A stretch of 64,000 bases of DNA from an uncultured Saprospiraceae bacterium (GTDB taxonomy: Bacteria > Bacteroidota > Bacteroidia > Chitinophagales > Saprospiraceae): contig CALFBH010000077.1 in NCBI GenBank assembly GCA_937951615.1, positions 1 through 64,000 on the forward strand. Reading direction: 5' to 3'. The translations under genes were made by a program, and so were the position numbers. The notes under the pieces were generated by a model. It was given only the letters and a program-made list of their open reading frames with translations, was not told the origin of the DNA and ran no database searches. Below are positions 26,355 to 34,441 of the stretch, one piece after another; position 1 is the first letter of the stretch, and every line of letters starts with the position of its first letter.

Positions 26355-26522
26355 ACTAGTGCCTCGATTTATAAATACTAGACAACTTAATCGGCTTCTT
26401 TTTCCGTTACTCCGCGTTATTCGTCAGTCAAGTAGCTAGGGCTATTATCCTTCCTCATGCCTTGATTAACGAAAAAATAAGCTCGCTAAACTTATCAGTT
26501 ATTTATAAATCGAGGCACTAGT
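26355..26522. repeat. Symmetric 168-bp palindromic (MITE-like) element, copy B
   Basis: The ends form a perfect 23-bp inverted repeat (26355-26377 with 26500-26522; core TAGTGCCTCGATTTATAAAT). The centre AGTAGC-TAGG-GCTATT (26431-26446) is exactly at the midpoint. An inner pair links GCTTCTTTTTCCGTTA with TAACGAAAAAATAAGC (one mismatch in each half). Shared words with copy A (14587-14753) are GACAA, TTCTTTTT, CGTTA, AGCTA-x-GGCTA and TTATCAG. Their terminal arms differ at seven positions, and each difference is matched on the opposite arm. Confidence 0.85.
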
Positions 26523-26602
26523 GATTGGTTATTAGTAATTGGTAATGGGTTTTTTTACCATTTTCCAATCACTAATAACCAGTTACTAATCACGAATCAC
26601 CA
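26523..26602. repeat. Phrase-like inverted repeat (ATTGGTTATTAGT type)
   Basis: Words gattggttattagt and actaataaccagtta face each other around a T-rich centre. They belong to the same GATTGGT/ACCAATC vocabulary seen at 57410-57570 and 58829-58868. The stretch lies between element B and the small ORF at 26605, and may serve both neighbouring genes as a terminator. Confidence 0.5.
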
Positions 26603-26604
26603 AC

Positions 26605-26898
26605 TCAATTCAAAGAAAACTTCGGAACGTCAGGTGTCAGTTGATACCCAAAATTATTTTGAAATGTATAGGTTCTAAACTCGCCATTACAGGTGTATTG
26701 CCAGTTCTGCGATTTTCTAGAGAGCACATCCATGATGTGCGAAACATCTCGCTGGAAAGCAATAAAACCTGCTGCTCTGAGCAGTTTTTTAACTTCCAGC
26801 GTTGTGGTTTCCAAATTGGTGAGCATGAGGTGTTCTGCTACTTGTCGCACGGCATGAATGTCAATATGTCGGTACGCTTTTTTGAATGTGTTAGTCAT
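26605..26898 (-). CDS. Small conserved-looking protein downstream of the PARP gene
   Basis: This 97-aa protein starts at the ATG at 26898 (MTNTFKKAYRHIDIHAVRQV). The longer frame to 27021 runs through repeat-like sequence and is rejected. The body (LETTTLEVKKLLRAAGFIAF, then QRDVSHIMDVLSRKSQNWQY, then TCNGEFRTYTF) looks like a compact helix-rich fold ending in a strand pair, perhaps winged-helix. It lies 138 bp downstream of the PARP gene on the same strand. I do not know the family; a role with the PARP is inference from position. Confidence 0.55.
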   Translation of the reverse strand: MTNTFKKAYRHIDIHAVRQVAEHLMLTNLETTTLEVKKLLRAAGFIAFQRDVSHIMDVLSRKSQNWQYTCNGEFRTYTFQNNFGYQLTPDVPKFSLN

Positions 26899-26940
26899 GA
26901 TTTTAAAATTGTGTGATGGTTTGATTGTGAAATTGTTATT

Positions 26941-26964
26941 ATGTTTTTTTTGCGAAGCAAAAAA
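26941..26964. repeat. TTTTTTGCGAAGCAAAAAA hairpin
   Basis: A short perfect hairpin with a GAA loop, between the PARP gene and the small ORF. Close relatives are at 15942-15957 and 58797-58823, so it is a dispersed mini-repeat that resembles a bidirectional terminator. Confidence 0.55.
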
Positions 26965-27036
26965 CTCTTTTACATGAAAAAAATAACTGCTGCGCCAAGA
27001 GGAAGAGAGAGCAACTTCCACGAGGCAGAGCAGTCT

Positions 27037-28413
27037 TTATTGTACCTCAATCAAATATCGAATGGTGCATTGTTTATGATTATAAACGATATATTCATTA
27101 TTGAGTAAATCTACACCACCTTTAGCGAATAAAGAATCGTAGTCCTTACCACGTTTTTTCAATTCAGTTTGATTTAACTTATAACACCAGGATTGATGAT
27201 TTTTGATTTTTAATTGCTTGCCGACATGAACATCATATAAAGCCAGAAAACCTTTATTGGAATTGCCATTGGTCCAGTATGAGCCATGAAAAGAAGTATA
27301 GTTGAGCGATTTCTGAAAGCGGTCGGCGAAGTATAAACCATAACCAAACATCTTACCGGAGATAATGGCATTTGCAGGACGAAGTACTAGTCCGGTTTTC
27401 ATAATAGACAGCCAGTTTTCATTCCGACTACCATGCCAGAATAGCTCGACCTTTTTCTGTTGTGTTTTTGCGATATGCTGATCAAAATCCTGTTGGGTAC
27501 GGACATTGACTACACTATAAGCTCGTTTGAAATTATTGGAATTGCCACCCATCATTTTTTTGATAGACTTGATAAGCGTTTTATCTTCAACAGGAGCAAT
27601 TTGCAAGCCCATTGCCTCCAATAAGCTTAGTTTTTCTTTGGTGCTGGTATTGTCCTCTTGTTTTTCATTCAGCTCTACTTGTCCGCGCATAACATCAAGT
27701 GTAGCCTGTTCTTGTGCCAGCATTTCTTCGATGGCTTTGAGGTCAGCAGGCGTTTTGGGGCTGGAAATGAGGTGGTCATTTACTCTCGACATGCGTCTTG
27801 GAATGACTTGAAAAAGTTCGAGGAGTTTATCATTAAAATACCTCGCTCGCATACCTTTTTTTACTCGTGCAACCAGATTGTCCAATAATGCCTGAGCTTC
27901 TTCTACTTGCTTGCGTGTCACTTCTTCAGCTGATACCATATAGTTGTAGCTAATGGATTTACGGGCAAATCGGGTCAATTCCTGAATGAGTTGGTCGACG
28001 GTAGCGTCTTCAATATCAAGGTCTTGAGCTTCATTATCTGAAGTGCTGGAAAACAGATGTGTTTGATCTTTATACCCTTTGCGGACTTTTTCATTATACT
28101 TGCTGTTCCATTTGCTCATAGGATAACTGGCTGCTGTACCTGTACTGCCCACTCGTCCATAAGTTGCAGTAAATGAGCCGTCTTTGTTTTCCCGCATTTC
28201 ATAAAACTTATTGTTATTATTAGCCGTGACCATAATTAGTTTTGCAACTCGTATTGGTGCTGCAATCTCCTCAACAACAGTTTCTGGTTCTTTAGATGTA
28301 GCAGGTGTTGTTTGAATAACAGGCAAGGCAACTTTGGCTGCCTGTAAGGTCTGTGCAGGTGCGATTGCAATAGAAGGAGGAGGATTGAAAATCTGTTTAA
28401 TCAAACTTAACAT
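27037..28413 (-). CDS. Bacterial poly(ADP-ribose) polymerase with WGR domain
   Basis: The 458-aa protein (ATG at 28413) has a low-complexity N-terminus, a WGR domain (about 58-120; KFYEMRENKDGSFTATYGRV), a helical PARP regulatory-like domain (about 135-290), and a PARP catalytic domain. The H-Y-E triad is complete: His327 in FWHGSR, Tyr361 in GYGLYFADRFQKSLNY, Glu440 in NNEYIVYN. These match PARP1 His862, Tyr896 and Glu988 in setting, so chain-forming ADP-ribosylation is plausible. WGR-type PARPs respond to DNA ends. No macrodomain or ADP-ribosylglycohydrolase gene is visible in the window. Confidence 0.9.
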   Translation of the reverse strand: MLSLIKQIFNPPPSIAIAPAQTLQAAKVALPVIQTTPATSKEPETVVEEIAAPIRVAKLIMVTANNNNKFYEMRENKDGSFTATYGRVGSTGTAASYPMSKWNSKYNEKVRKGYKDQTHLFSSTSDNEAQDLDIEDATVDQLIQELTRFARKSISYNYMVSAEEVTRKQVEEAQALLDNLVARVKKGMRARYFNDKLLELFQVIPRRMSRVNDHLISSPKTPADLKAIEEMLAQEQATLDVMRGQVELNEKQEDNTSTKEKLSLLEAMGLQIAPVEDKTLIKSIKKMMGGNSNNFKRAYSVVNVRTQQDFDQHIAKTQQKKVELFWHGSRNENWLSIMKTGLVLRPANAIISGKMFGYGLYFADRFQKSLNYTSFHGSYWTNGNSNKGFLALYDVHVGKQLKIKNHQSWCYKLNQTELKKRGKDYDSLFAKGGVDLLNNEYIVYNHKQCTIRYLIEVQ

Positions 28414-28663
28414 GACGAACAATTTTTGTTTTTGTAACTTATTTGGTATTTATTTGTAACTTATATGCGAAGTAAAGGAAGATTCCATAAACCTGCAAAT
28501 TTTTTAACATTTATTTTATCAAAAAAGTTATTTTTGTTGATATTGTAATCAAAAGAGTTAAATAATAAGCAAAACTCCATTTGTAAAAAGAAAATAATAG
28601 CTAATTAGGCATGATTTATCTATTAGAAATTGTATTCTTGATTTATAATTTAGGATGAATCCT

Positions 28664-28702
28664 GTTAGTGATTCATCATTTATCGTTCATCATTCATCAT
28701 TA
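28664..28702. repeat. TTCATCATT phrase repeat
   Basis: The leader of the next gene is made of ATTCATCATT-type words (gtgattcatcatttatcg, ttcatcattcatcatt). It is why the reading frame appears to extend upstream of the true start. Confidence 0.5.
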
Positions 28703-28705
28703 ATA

Positions 28706-29770
28706 ATGTATAAAATCAACGGACACGGACACCTGTTGCCCAACCCAGAACAAATTCCTGCATTTATGCGAAAGCAGCGTATTTTCTGGATAGATGATGA
28801 CCGGAAATATATGCGACAGGGTGATTGGAAGCGTCCGATTACAGATAAGAGTTTTTTCCTAAAGGAAAAAATGGAATGGATGGCAGAGAATGACATCAGC
28901 CATGAAGTGGTCTTGAATTTATCACAGCTTTACGCCAATGGTGTTGAAAAGCAGACTGCCAGAGATGTCATTCGTTTTCAAAACGATTTTAATGCTGAAG
29001 TACAACATAGCCATCCAGATAAATTTACTTGTGGTTTTGTGGTGCAAGCTGCCTATATAGATGATGCCCTGGAAGAAATAGAACGTTGTGTAAAAGAACA
29101 TCAATTGCAATTGCTCTGTCTGCCGACACATTATATAGATGGGGCAGGGCAGTGGCGGTCAGTTGCCTGTGAAGCTGTAGAACCGATATTTGAATTGGCC
29201 AATGAATATGGACTAGCAGTTGAAATTCATCCTTATGATGCGCCAAAAATGATTGCACTAGAAGACAAATTCTGGCGGTTTCATCTGGTGTGGATGTGTG
29301 CGCAGACGGCGGATACTTACCATTGTTTTACCTTATTGAATTATCAGGAACGTTATCCGAATATGCGGGTTTGTTTTGCGCACGGCAATCAGTTTGGGCA
29401 AGTCAATATAGGTCGGCGCACACAAGGCTTCATTGGTCGCCCCGACTTGTTTGAAGGCACCACAGCTCCAAATGAAGCACTAGGGCGATCTAATCTGTTT
29501 TTTGACACCTTAGTTCACGATGTATATTCTCTCCGACTCTTGGTGGACAGGCAAGGTGTTAGCCAGGTCGTAGCAGGGTTAGACGACCCTTATCCACTAG
29601 GAGAAATGGAAAGTGTGCCAGGCTGTTATCCGGGGAAGGTGATAGATGAAGGCGTGGAGCATGGCATTATTACAAAAGCAGAAAAACAGCAAATTTGGAA
29701 AGATAATGTGGTAGAATGGCTTTGTGGCACAAATAAGTCAGGTTTTATCGAACGATTGAAGCTGCCCTGA
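28706..29770 (+). CDS. ACMSD-like amidohydrolase-superfamily protein
   Basis: The 354-aa protein resembles 2-amino-3-carboxymuconate 6-semialdehyde decarboxylase. Expected metal/active-site segments are present: NGHGHLLP near the N-terminus, EIHPYDAPKM, VCFAHGNQFGQVNIGR, NLFFDTLVHDVYSL and AGLDDPYPLGEME. In the kynurenine route ACMSD removes CO2 from the semialdehyde and diverts it from NAD synthesis. I chose ATG 28706 because the 17 preceding residues come from a repeat. No other kynurenine gene is nearby, so the substrate is inferred from the family only. Confidence 0.75.
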   Translation: MYKINGHGHLLPNPEQIPAFMRKQRIFWIDDDRKYMRQGDWKRPITDKSFFLKEKMEWMAENDISHEVVLNLSQLYANGVEKQTARDVIRFQNDFNAEVQHSHPDKFTCGFVVQAAYIDDALEEIERCVKEHQLQLLCLPTHYIDGAGQWRSVACEAVEPIFELANEYGLAVEIHPYDAPKMIALEDKFWRFHLVWMCAQTADTYHCFTLLNYQERYPNMRVCFAHGNQFGQVNIGRRTQGFIGRPDLFEGTTAPNEALGRSNLFFDTLVHDVYSLRLLVDRQGVSQVVAGLDDPYPLGEMESVPGCYPGKVIDEGVEHGIITKAEKQQIWKDNVVEWLCGTNKSGFIERLKLP

Positions 29771-29888
29771 TGTTAATATTTACTCATATTACCATTCATT
29801 CATTCACTCATTGTAAAATTAAACACCTATTTTTGCAAACCTCACTAAAGCATTCGTAATTCGTAATTAACCAATTGGTAATTAACAC

Positions 29889-31559
29889 ATGACTGAAGAA
29901 AAGAAATCGCTCAACTTTATCGAGCAAATCATGGAACAAGACCTGGAGACAGGGAAATTCGACGGACGAGTACATACTCGTTTTCCGCCCGAACCCAATG
30001 GCTTCCTGCACATTGGACATGCCAAATCTATATGCCTCAACTTCGGCATTGCGCAGCAATATGATGGAAAAACCAATCTCCGTTTTGATGATACCAATCC
30101 AAGCAAAGAAGAGCAACGCTATGTGGACGCCATCAAAGAAGATATAGAATGGCTGGGCTTTGAATGGAATGATGACATCTTGTTTGCTTCTGATTATTTT
30201 GACAAATTATACGAATACGCCATTCGGCTGATAAAAGCAGGAAAGGCTTATGTCGATGATTCTACGGCAGAAGAAATCGCTTCGACTAAAGGTAGCCCGA
30301 CCACGCCAGGTATAGAAAGCCCATATCGCAGTCGAAACGTAGAGGATAATCTTGATTTGTTTGAACGTATGAAAGCAGGTGAGTTTGATGAAGGCAGCAA
30401 GGTGGTACGTGCTAAAATCGATATGGCGAATCCTAACATGCACTTGCGTGATCCGATTATATATCGAATCAAAAAAGCACACCATCATCGCACAGGAGAT
30501 GCTTGGAATATTTATCCGATGTACGATTTTGCTCATGGGTACTCCGATTCTATAGAAGGCATCACGCACTCTATCTGTACCCTGGAGTTTGAGGTACATC
30601 GTCCTTTATACGACTGGCTGATAGATGCCTTGGATTTGTACCATCCACAGCAAATTGAATTTGCTCGATTGAACCTGAATTATACCATTATGAGTAAAAG
30701 AAAATTGCTCCAACTGGTAGAAGAAGGTGTGGTGAGTGGCTGGGATGATCCGCGTATGCCTACGATTTCTGGTATGAGACGAAGAGGGTATACGCCAGAA
30801 GCTATTCGTGATTTTGCAACGGGCGTAGGTGTGGCAAAGCGTGAAAACATTATTGACATTTCTCGTTTGGAATATAGTGTTCGCCAGCATTTGAATAAAA
30901 TCACGCCGCGCGTCATGGTTGTACTTGATCCATTAAAAGTGGTGATTACGAATTATCCTGAAGGAGAAACAGAAGAGCTGGAAATTATCAATAATCCAGA
31001 ACGTCCGGAAGACGGTTCGCGGAAATTGCCATTTAGTCGTGAAATTTATATTGAAAGAGATGATTTCATGGAAGATCCGCCAAAGAAGTTTTTCAGACTT
31101 GGTCCTGGCAGAAATTCCCGCCTGAAAGGTGCGTACATTATTACTTGTAACGACTTTGTAAAAGACGAGGCAGGGAATATTACAGCATTGCATTGTACTT
31201 ATTATCCGGATTCAAAAAGTGGTTCAGACAACAGTGGTATTAAGGCTAAAGGCGTTTTGCATTGGGTCTCTATTCCTCATGCAAAAGATGTAGAAGTGCG
31301 TTTGTATGATCGTTTATTCAATGATGAAGCACCAGATGGACATAAGGAGAAAAGTTTCATGGAATTTCTGAATCCTGATTCTTTGAATACAATTACTGCG
31401 AAAGCAGAACCAAGTATGCTGGATGCCAAACCGGGCGATAAATTTCAATTTATGCGCAAAGGTTATTTTTGTGCTGATATAGAAACTGCTGCAACACATC
31501 CTGTTTTCAACAGGACAGTTACACTGCGTGATAGCTGGGCAAAAGCTCAGAAGAAGTAA
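29889..31559 (+). CDS. glnS: Glutaminyl-tRNA synthetase
   Basis: The 556-aa class I synthetase has RFPPEPNGFLHIGHAKSICL (HIGH motif), LRFDDTNP, and YTIMSKRKLLQLVEEG (KMSKS-type motif), then the two C-terminal beta-barrels (from PRVMVVLDPLKVVI). It charges tRNA-Gln directly, so the cell should not depend on the transamidation route for Gln-tRNA. Its 3' end overlaps the 3' end of the convergent histidine kinase gene by 41 bp. Confidence 0.96.
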   Translation: MTEEKKSLNFIEQIMEQDLETGKFDGRVHTRFPPEPNGFLHIGHAKSICLNFGIAQQYDGKTNLRFDDTNPSKEEQRYVDAIKEDIEWLGFEWNDDILFASDYFDKLYEYAIRLIKAGKAYVDDSTAEEIASTKGSPTTPGIESPYRSRNVEDNLDLFERMKAGEFDEGSKVVRAKIDMANPNMHLRDPIIYRIKKAHHHRTGDAWNIYPMYDFAHGYSDSIEGITHSICTLEFEVHRPLYDWLIDALDLYHPQQIEFARLNLNYTIMSKRKLLQLVEEGVVSGWDDPRMPTISGMRRRGYTPEAIRDFATGVGVAKRENIIDISRLEYSVRQHLNKITPRVMVVLDPLKVVITNYPEGETEELEIINNPERPEDGSRKLPFSREIYIERDDFMEDPPKKFFRLGPGRNSRLKGAYIITCNDFVKDEAGNITALHCTYYPDSKSGSDNSGIKAKGVLHWVSIPHAKDVEVRLYDRLFNDEAPDGHKEKSFMEFLNPDSLNTITAKAEPSMLDAKPGDKFQFMRKGYFCADIETAATHPVFNRTVTLRDSWAKAQKK

Positions 31560-32961
31560 CAGATTGAGCAGTAGAAACGGGTAAACTAAAGTAGAAAGTT
31601 GTACCCTGACCTACCTTAGATTCCAACCAGATTTTGCCACCGAGTTTTTCTGCAATTCGGTGGCAAAGTGCTAAGCCGACTCCTGTACCTTCATAAGTCT
31701 CTTGATCATGTAATCGTTTAAACATGGCAAATATGCTTTCAAAGTGTTTTGATGGAATACCTATGCCATTATCGCTTACAGAGATAATATGTTTATCGCC
31801 TTTTGTGTGTGAATCAATTGTGATTTTAGGAGGTCGATTAGGATTGTTAAATTTAATAGCATTGCTAATTAAATTCTGAAACAACTGAGAGAGTAAGAGT
31901 TTTGAAGAAGTGATAATCGGTAAAGATCCAATCTGGATGCTTGCATTCGTCTCGTATATTGCTAGTCGCAGTGTATTTTCAACAATGGAAACAATATTAT
32001 TCATATTTACCTGCTCTGGTGTATAATTTCCGTACCCTACACGAGAGTATTCCAGTAAACCTTCTAATAAGTGATCCATTCTATCTACACCGCCGACAAT
32101 ATAACTCATAAACTCTGGTAACGTTTCATCCTCGTCTGAAAAATCAATTTTCTTGTTTAATAATTGAGTATAACTCTTAATCATGCGAAGGGGTTCCTTC
32201 AGATCATGAGATACAGCATAGGCAAATTGCTCCAACTCTCTATTTTTTTCTTCAAGTTTGCATTGCGAATCGTGTAGTGATTTATTGAAGCCAAGAAGCT
32301 GGCGATTCTGATGTTCTATTTCTTTTTGATTGTGAACTAGTTTTTCGTTGACCTTATTTAAAGAGGCTAAAAGTTCTGTCGTTCGAAGTTCAAATCGTTT
32401 GTTTTCAGATTTGAATGTTCGGATAAAAATAATAAGAGAAGCACAGGCCATAAACATATTCATAAATACCCCGACAAGTACCTGTGATTCAGGCATAGGT
32501 ACTATAGCTTCTGGGTTGATATGGTTATAAGCCATACTGACTATAATAGAACAGGTAATATAAATAGTGAAAAATAATAGATATTTTTTTACTTTGAAAA
32601 AGAGATAAGGAAAAACAAGAGAACAAAGTAGCAAATACTCAAGGTGTAAACCAGGGGGTAAAACAATAGAACTACAAGTGAGTAAGAAAGGAGCAAGCAT
32701 CATAAAATAACCCCGCGCTAATAAAATCTTTTCTTTGTATTGGAATATAAAAGGCAGTGTATAAAGAAGAAAGGCAAAAACACAAATGATAACAGCCTGA
32801 ATTTCTGCTGTCCAAATCGCAAAAATGATTTGAACAAATGTAAAGGTAGTAATACAAAGAGAAATTTGATTGAGCAGCCGAATTTTTTTATTTTCCAGCT
32901 GACTATACCTGTTATTTGTTCCTATATTTGATACGTATTCCCAGACACCAGTAAGTACCAT
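31519..32961 (-). CDS. Membrane-bound sensor histidine kinase
   Basis: The N-terminal half (about 28-180) has five or six hydrophobic segments (LCITTFTFVQIIFAIW, AVIICVFAFLLYTLPFIF, LLLCSLVFPYLFF and others). A coiled linker (about 190-245) leads to a HisKA domain with phospho-acceptor His252 (FAYAVSHDLKEPLRM). The HATPase domain follows, with N box LISNAIKF, G1 SDNGIGIP and G2 GTGVGLALCHRIAEKLGG. No response regulator gene is adjacent, so it is an orphan. The last 14 codons overlap the glnS 3' end on the opposite strand. Confidence 0.92.
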   Translation of the reverse strand: MVLTGVWEYVSNIGTNNRYSQLENKKIRLLNQISLCITTFTFVQIIFAIWTAEIQAVIICVFAFLLYTLPFIFQYKEKILLARGYFMMLAPFLLTCSSIVLPPGLHLEYLLLCSLVFPYLFFKVKKYLLFFTIYITCSIIVSMAYNHINPEAIVPMPESQVLVGVFMNMFMACASLIIFIRTFKSENKRFELRTTELLASLNKVNEKLVHNQKEIEHQNRQLLGFNKSLHDSQCKLEEKNRELEQFAYAVSHDLKEPLRMIKSYTQLLNKKIDFSDEDETLPEFMSYIVGGVDRMDHLLEGLLEYSRVGYGNYTPEQVNMNNIVSIVENTLRLAIYETNASIQIGSLPIITSSKLLLSQLFQNLISNAIKFNNPNRPPKITIDSHTKGDKHIISVSDNGIGIPSKHFESIFAMFKRLHDQETYEGTGVGLALCHRIAEKLGGKIWLESKVGQGTTFYFSLPVSTAQSVTSSELLPSYHAV

Positions 32962-33280
32962 AGCACAAAATATTTAATCCTAGAATACAGGGCAGCTCGA
33001 TTGCCCATGCAATTCTGAATGTTTTAAAAAAGTCTATTTAATAACATAGCTTTGACCGCATTCTTTCGGCTTATAAGTAGAAAGAATGCTAAGTCACTTG
33101 TGATGGGACACTAGGAAATATGTAAAAATCAATTACTTTTACATGATTCCTTTGCTTAGAAAAATTACTTTTATGAAGGGATGCTTATTGTTTGGGTACT
33201 AGGTAATAATAATTTGATAAACAAATATAGCAAATTGTTTGCTTTGCCACTGCTTTTAAATAAAATTATACGAAAAAAAC
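32962..33280. other. Intergenic region between divergent genes
   Basis: It separates the histidine kinase (minus) from the saccharopine-dehydrogenase-like gene (plus). I see no gene, strong hairpin or clean promoter pair in it. Confidence 0.4.
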
Positions 33281-34333
33281 ATGAAAAAGTTGCTTCTTTA
33301 TGGCGCAAATGGCTACACCGCAGGTCTGATTATTAGATTTGCAGAAAAATACAATATACAGCCGATTTTGGCAGGGCGTAGCGAGACCAAAATAAAAGCT
33401 CTTGCAGAAGAGCATAAGTTGGATTATCGCATCTTCGGATTAGACCAGACTTCTGTTATACAAGATGCACTAATAGATGTAGAAGTCGTTTTACACGTTG
33501 CAGGCCCATTTATGTATACAGCAAAACCGATGATGGAAGCCTGTATTGAAACAAAGACTCATTACCTGGATATAACTGGCGAAATAGAGGTCTTTGAATT
33601 GGGGGCTTCTTATGATGAAAAAGCCAAAGCTGCTGGAATTATGTTGATGCCAGGAACAGGATTTGATGTCGTGCCGACAGACTGTATGGCGGCTTACCTC
33701 AAAGAAAAGATGCCCGACGCAAGTCATTTGGAATTGGCATTTGGAGCAACCAAGACTGGCATTTCTCATGGTACTGCAAAAACGATGGTAGAGAATCTGG
33801 GCGGGAAAGGCTTGATTAGAAAAGATGGAAAAATTACGGAGGTCGCTGTTGCACATAAGACCCGACGTATTCCTTTCAGCGCAGGAGAAATATTTGCGAT
33901 AGCGATTCCCTGGGGCGATGTCTCTACCGCTTATTACACCACAGGAATCCCAAATATCATCACCTATATGGCAGGCGGTGAGGCGATGTATAAGCAGATG
34001 AAGAAAGTTCGTTATCTAGGCTGGTTGTTGAATAGACGCTGGTTGAAAAATGCTTTAAAAAAACGTATTGACCAACGCCCGGCAGGTCCCGACGATGAAA
34101 GACGAGCCACAACAAATTGCCTGGTGTGGGGAGAAGTGCGCAATGATAAAGGAGAAACAAAAGCGGCGCGTATGATAGGGCCAGAAGGTTATACACTCAC
34201 TGCTCACCTGTCCCTGATAATTGCTCAAAAAGTATTATCAGGAAATGCACCAATAGGTTTCCAAACCCCCGCAGGTGCCTATGGAGCAGATTTAGTGCTG
34301 GAACTGGAAGGAACAAATCGAGAAGATTGTTGA
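33281..34333 (+). CDS. Saccharopine dehydrogenase-like NAD(P)-binding oxidoreductase
   Basis: The 350-aa protein opens with a Rossmann motif (LLLYGANGYTAGLIIRFAEK) and has VVLHVAGPFMYTAKPMMEAC and THYLDITGEIEVFE, typical of the saccharopine dehydrogenase/trans-acting enoyl reductase group. The central part has the LMPGTGFDVVPTDCMAAYLK signature and a domain for a lipid-like or amino-acid substrate. The substrate cannot be told from sequence. It stands alone, with a repeat and a methyltransferase gene downstream. Confidence 0.85.
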   Translation: MKKLLLYGANGYTAGLIIRFAEKYNIQPILAGRSETKIKALAEEHKLDYRIFGLDQTSVIQDALIDVEVVLHVAGPFMYTAKPMMEACIETKTHYLDITGEIEVFELGASYDEKAKAAGIMLMPGTGFDVVPTDCMAAYLKEKMPDASHLELAFGATKTGISHGTAKTMVENLGGKGLIRKDGKITEVAVAHKTRRIPFSAGEIFAIAIPWGDVSTAYYTTGIPNIITYMAGGEAMYKQMKKVRYLGWLLNRRWLKNALKKRIDQRPAGPDDERRATTNCLVWGEVRNDKGETKAARMIGPEGYTLTAHLSLIIAQKVLSGNAPIGFQTPAGAYGADLVLELEGTNREDC

Positions 34334-34346
34334 GTGGAAATACAAA

Positions 34347-34384
34347 AATAAACTTTGCGTCTTAGCGTCTTTGCGAGAAAAATA
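34347..34384. repeat. CTTTGCGTCTTAGCGTCTTTGCG phrase repeat
   Basis: The run aactttgcgtcttagcgtct, then ttgcgagaaa, just after the oxidoreductase stop is a phrase-type direct repeat (TTTGCG, TTAGCG, TTTGCG) of a style common between Bacteroidota genes. Confidence 0.5.
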
Positions 34385-34406
34385 GCCGAAATTCTCTTTT
34401 AAATTT

Positions 34407-34424
34407 ATCTGATAGATATCAGAT
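34407..34424. promoter_or_regulatory. Operator-like 18-bp palindrome
   Basis: ATCTGATA-GA-TATCAGAT is a perfect 8-bp inverted repeat with a 2-bp spacer, ending 17 bp before the methyltransferase ATG. Size, symmetry and position are those of a dimeric regulator site. The regulator is unknown. Confidence 0.45.
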
Positions 34425-34441
34425 TTGACTTAAACTTATAA

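Noticed and set aside
26899-27021. N-terminal 41-residue extension of the small PARP-linked protein
   Set aside because: It translates the TTTTTTGCGAAGCAAAAAA hairpin and phrase-like sequence; ATG 26898 gives a coherent protein.
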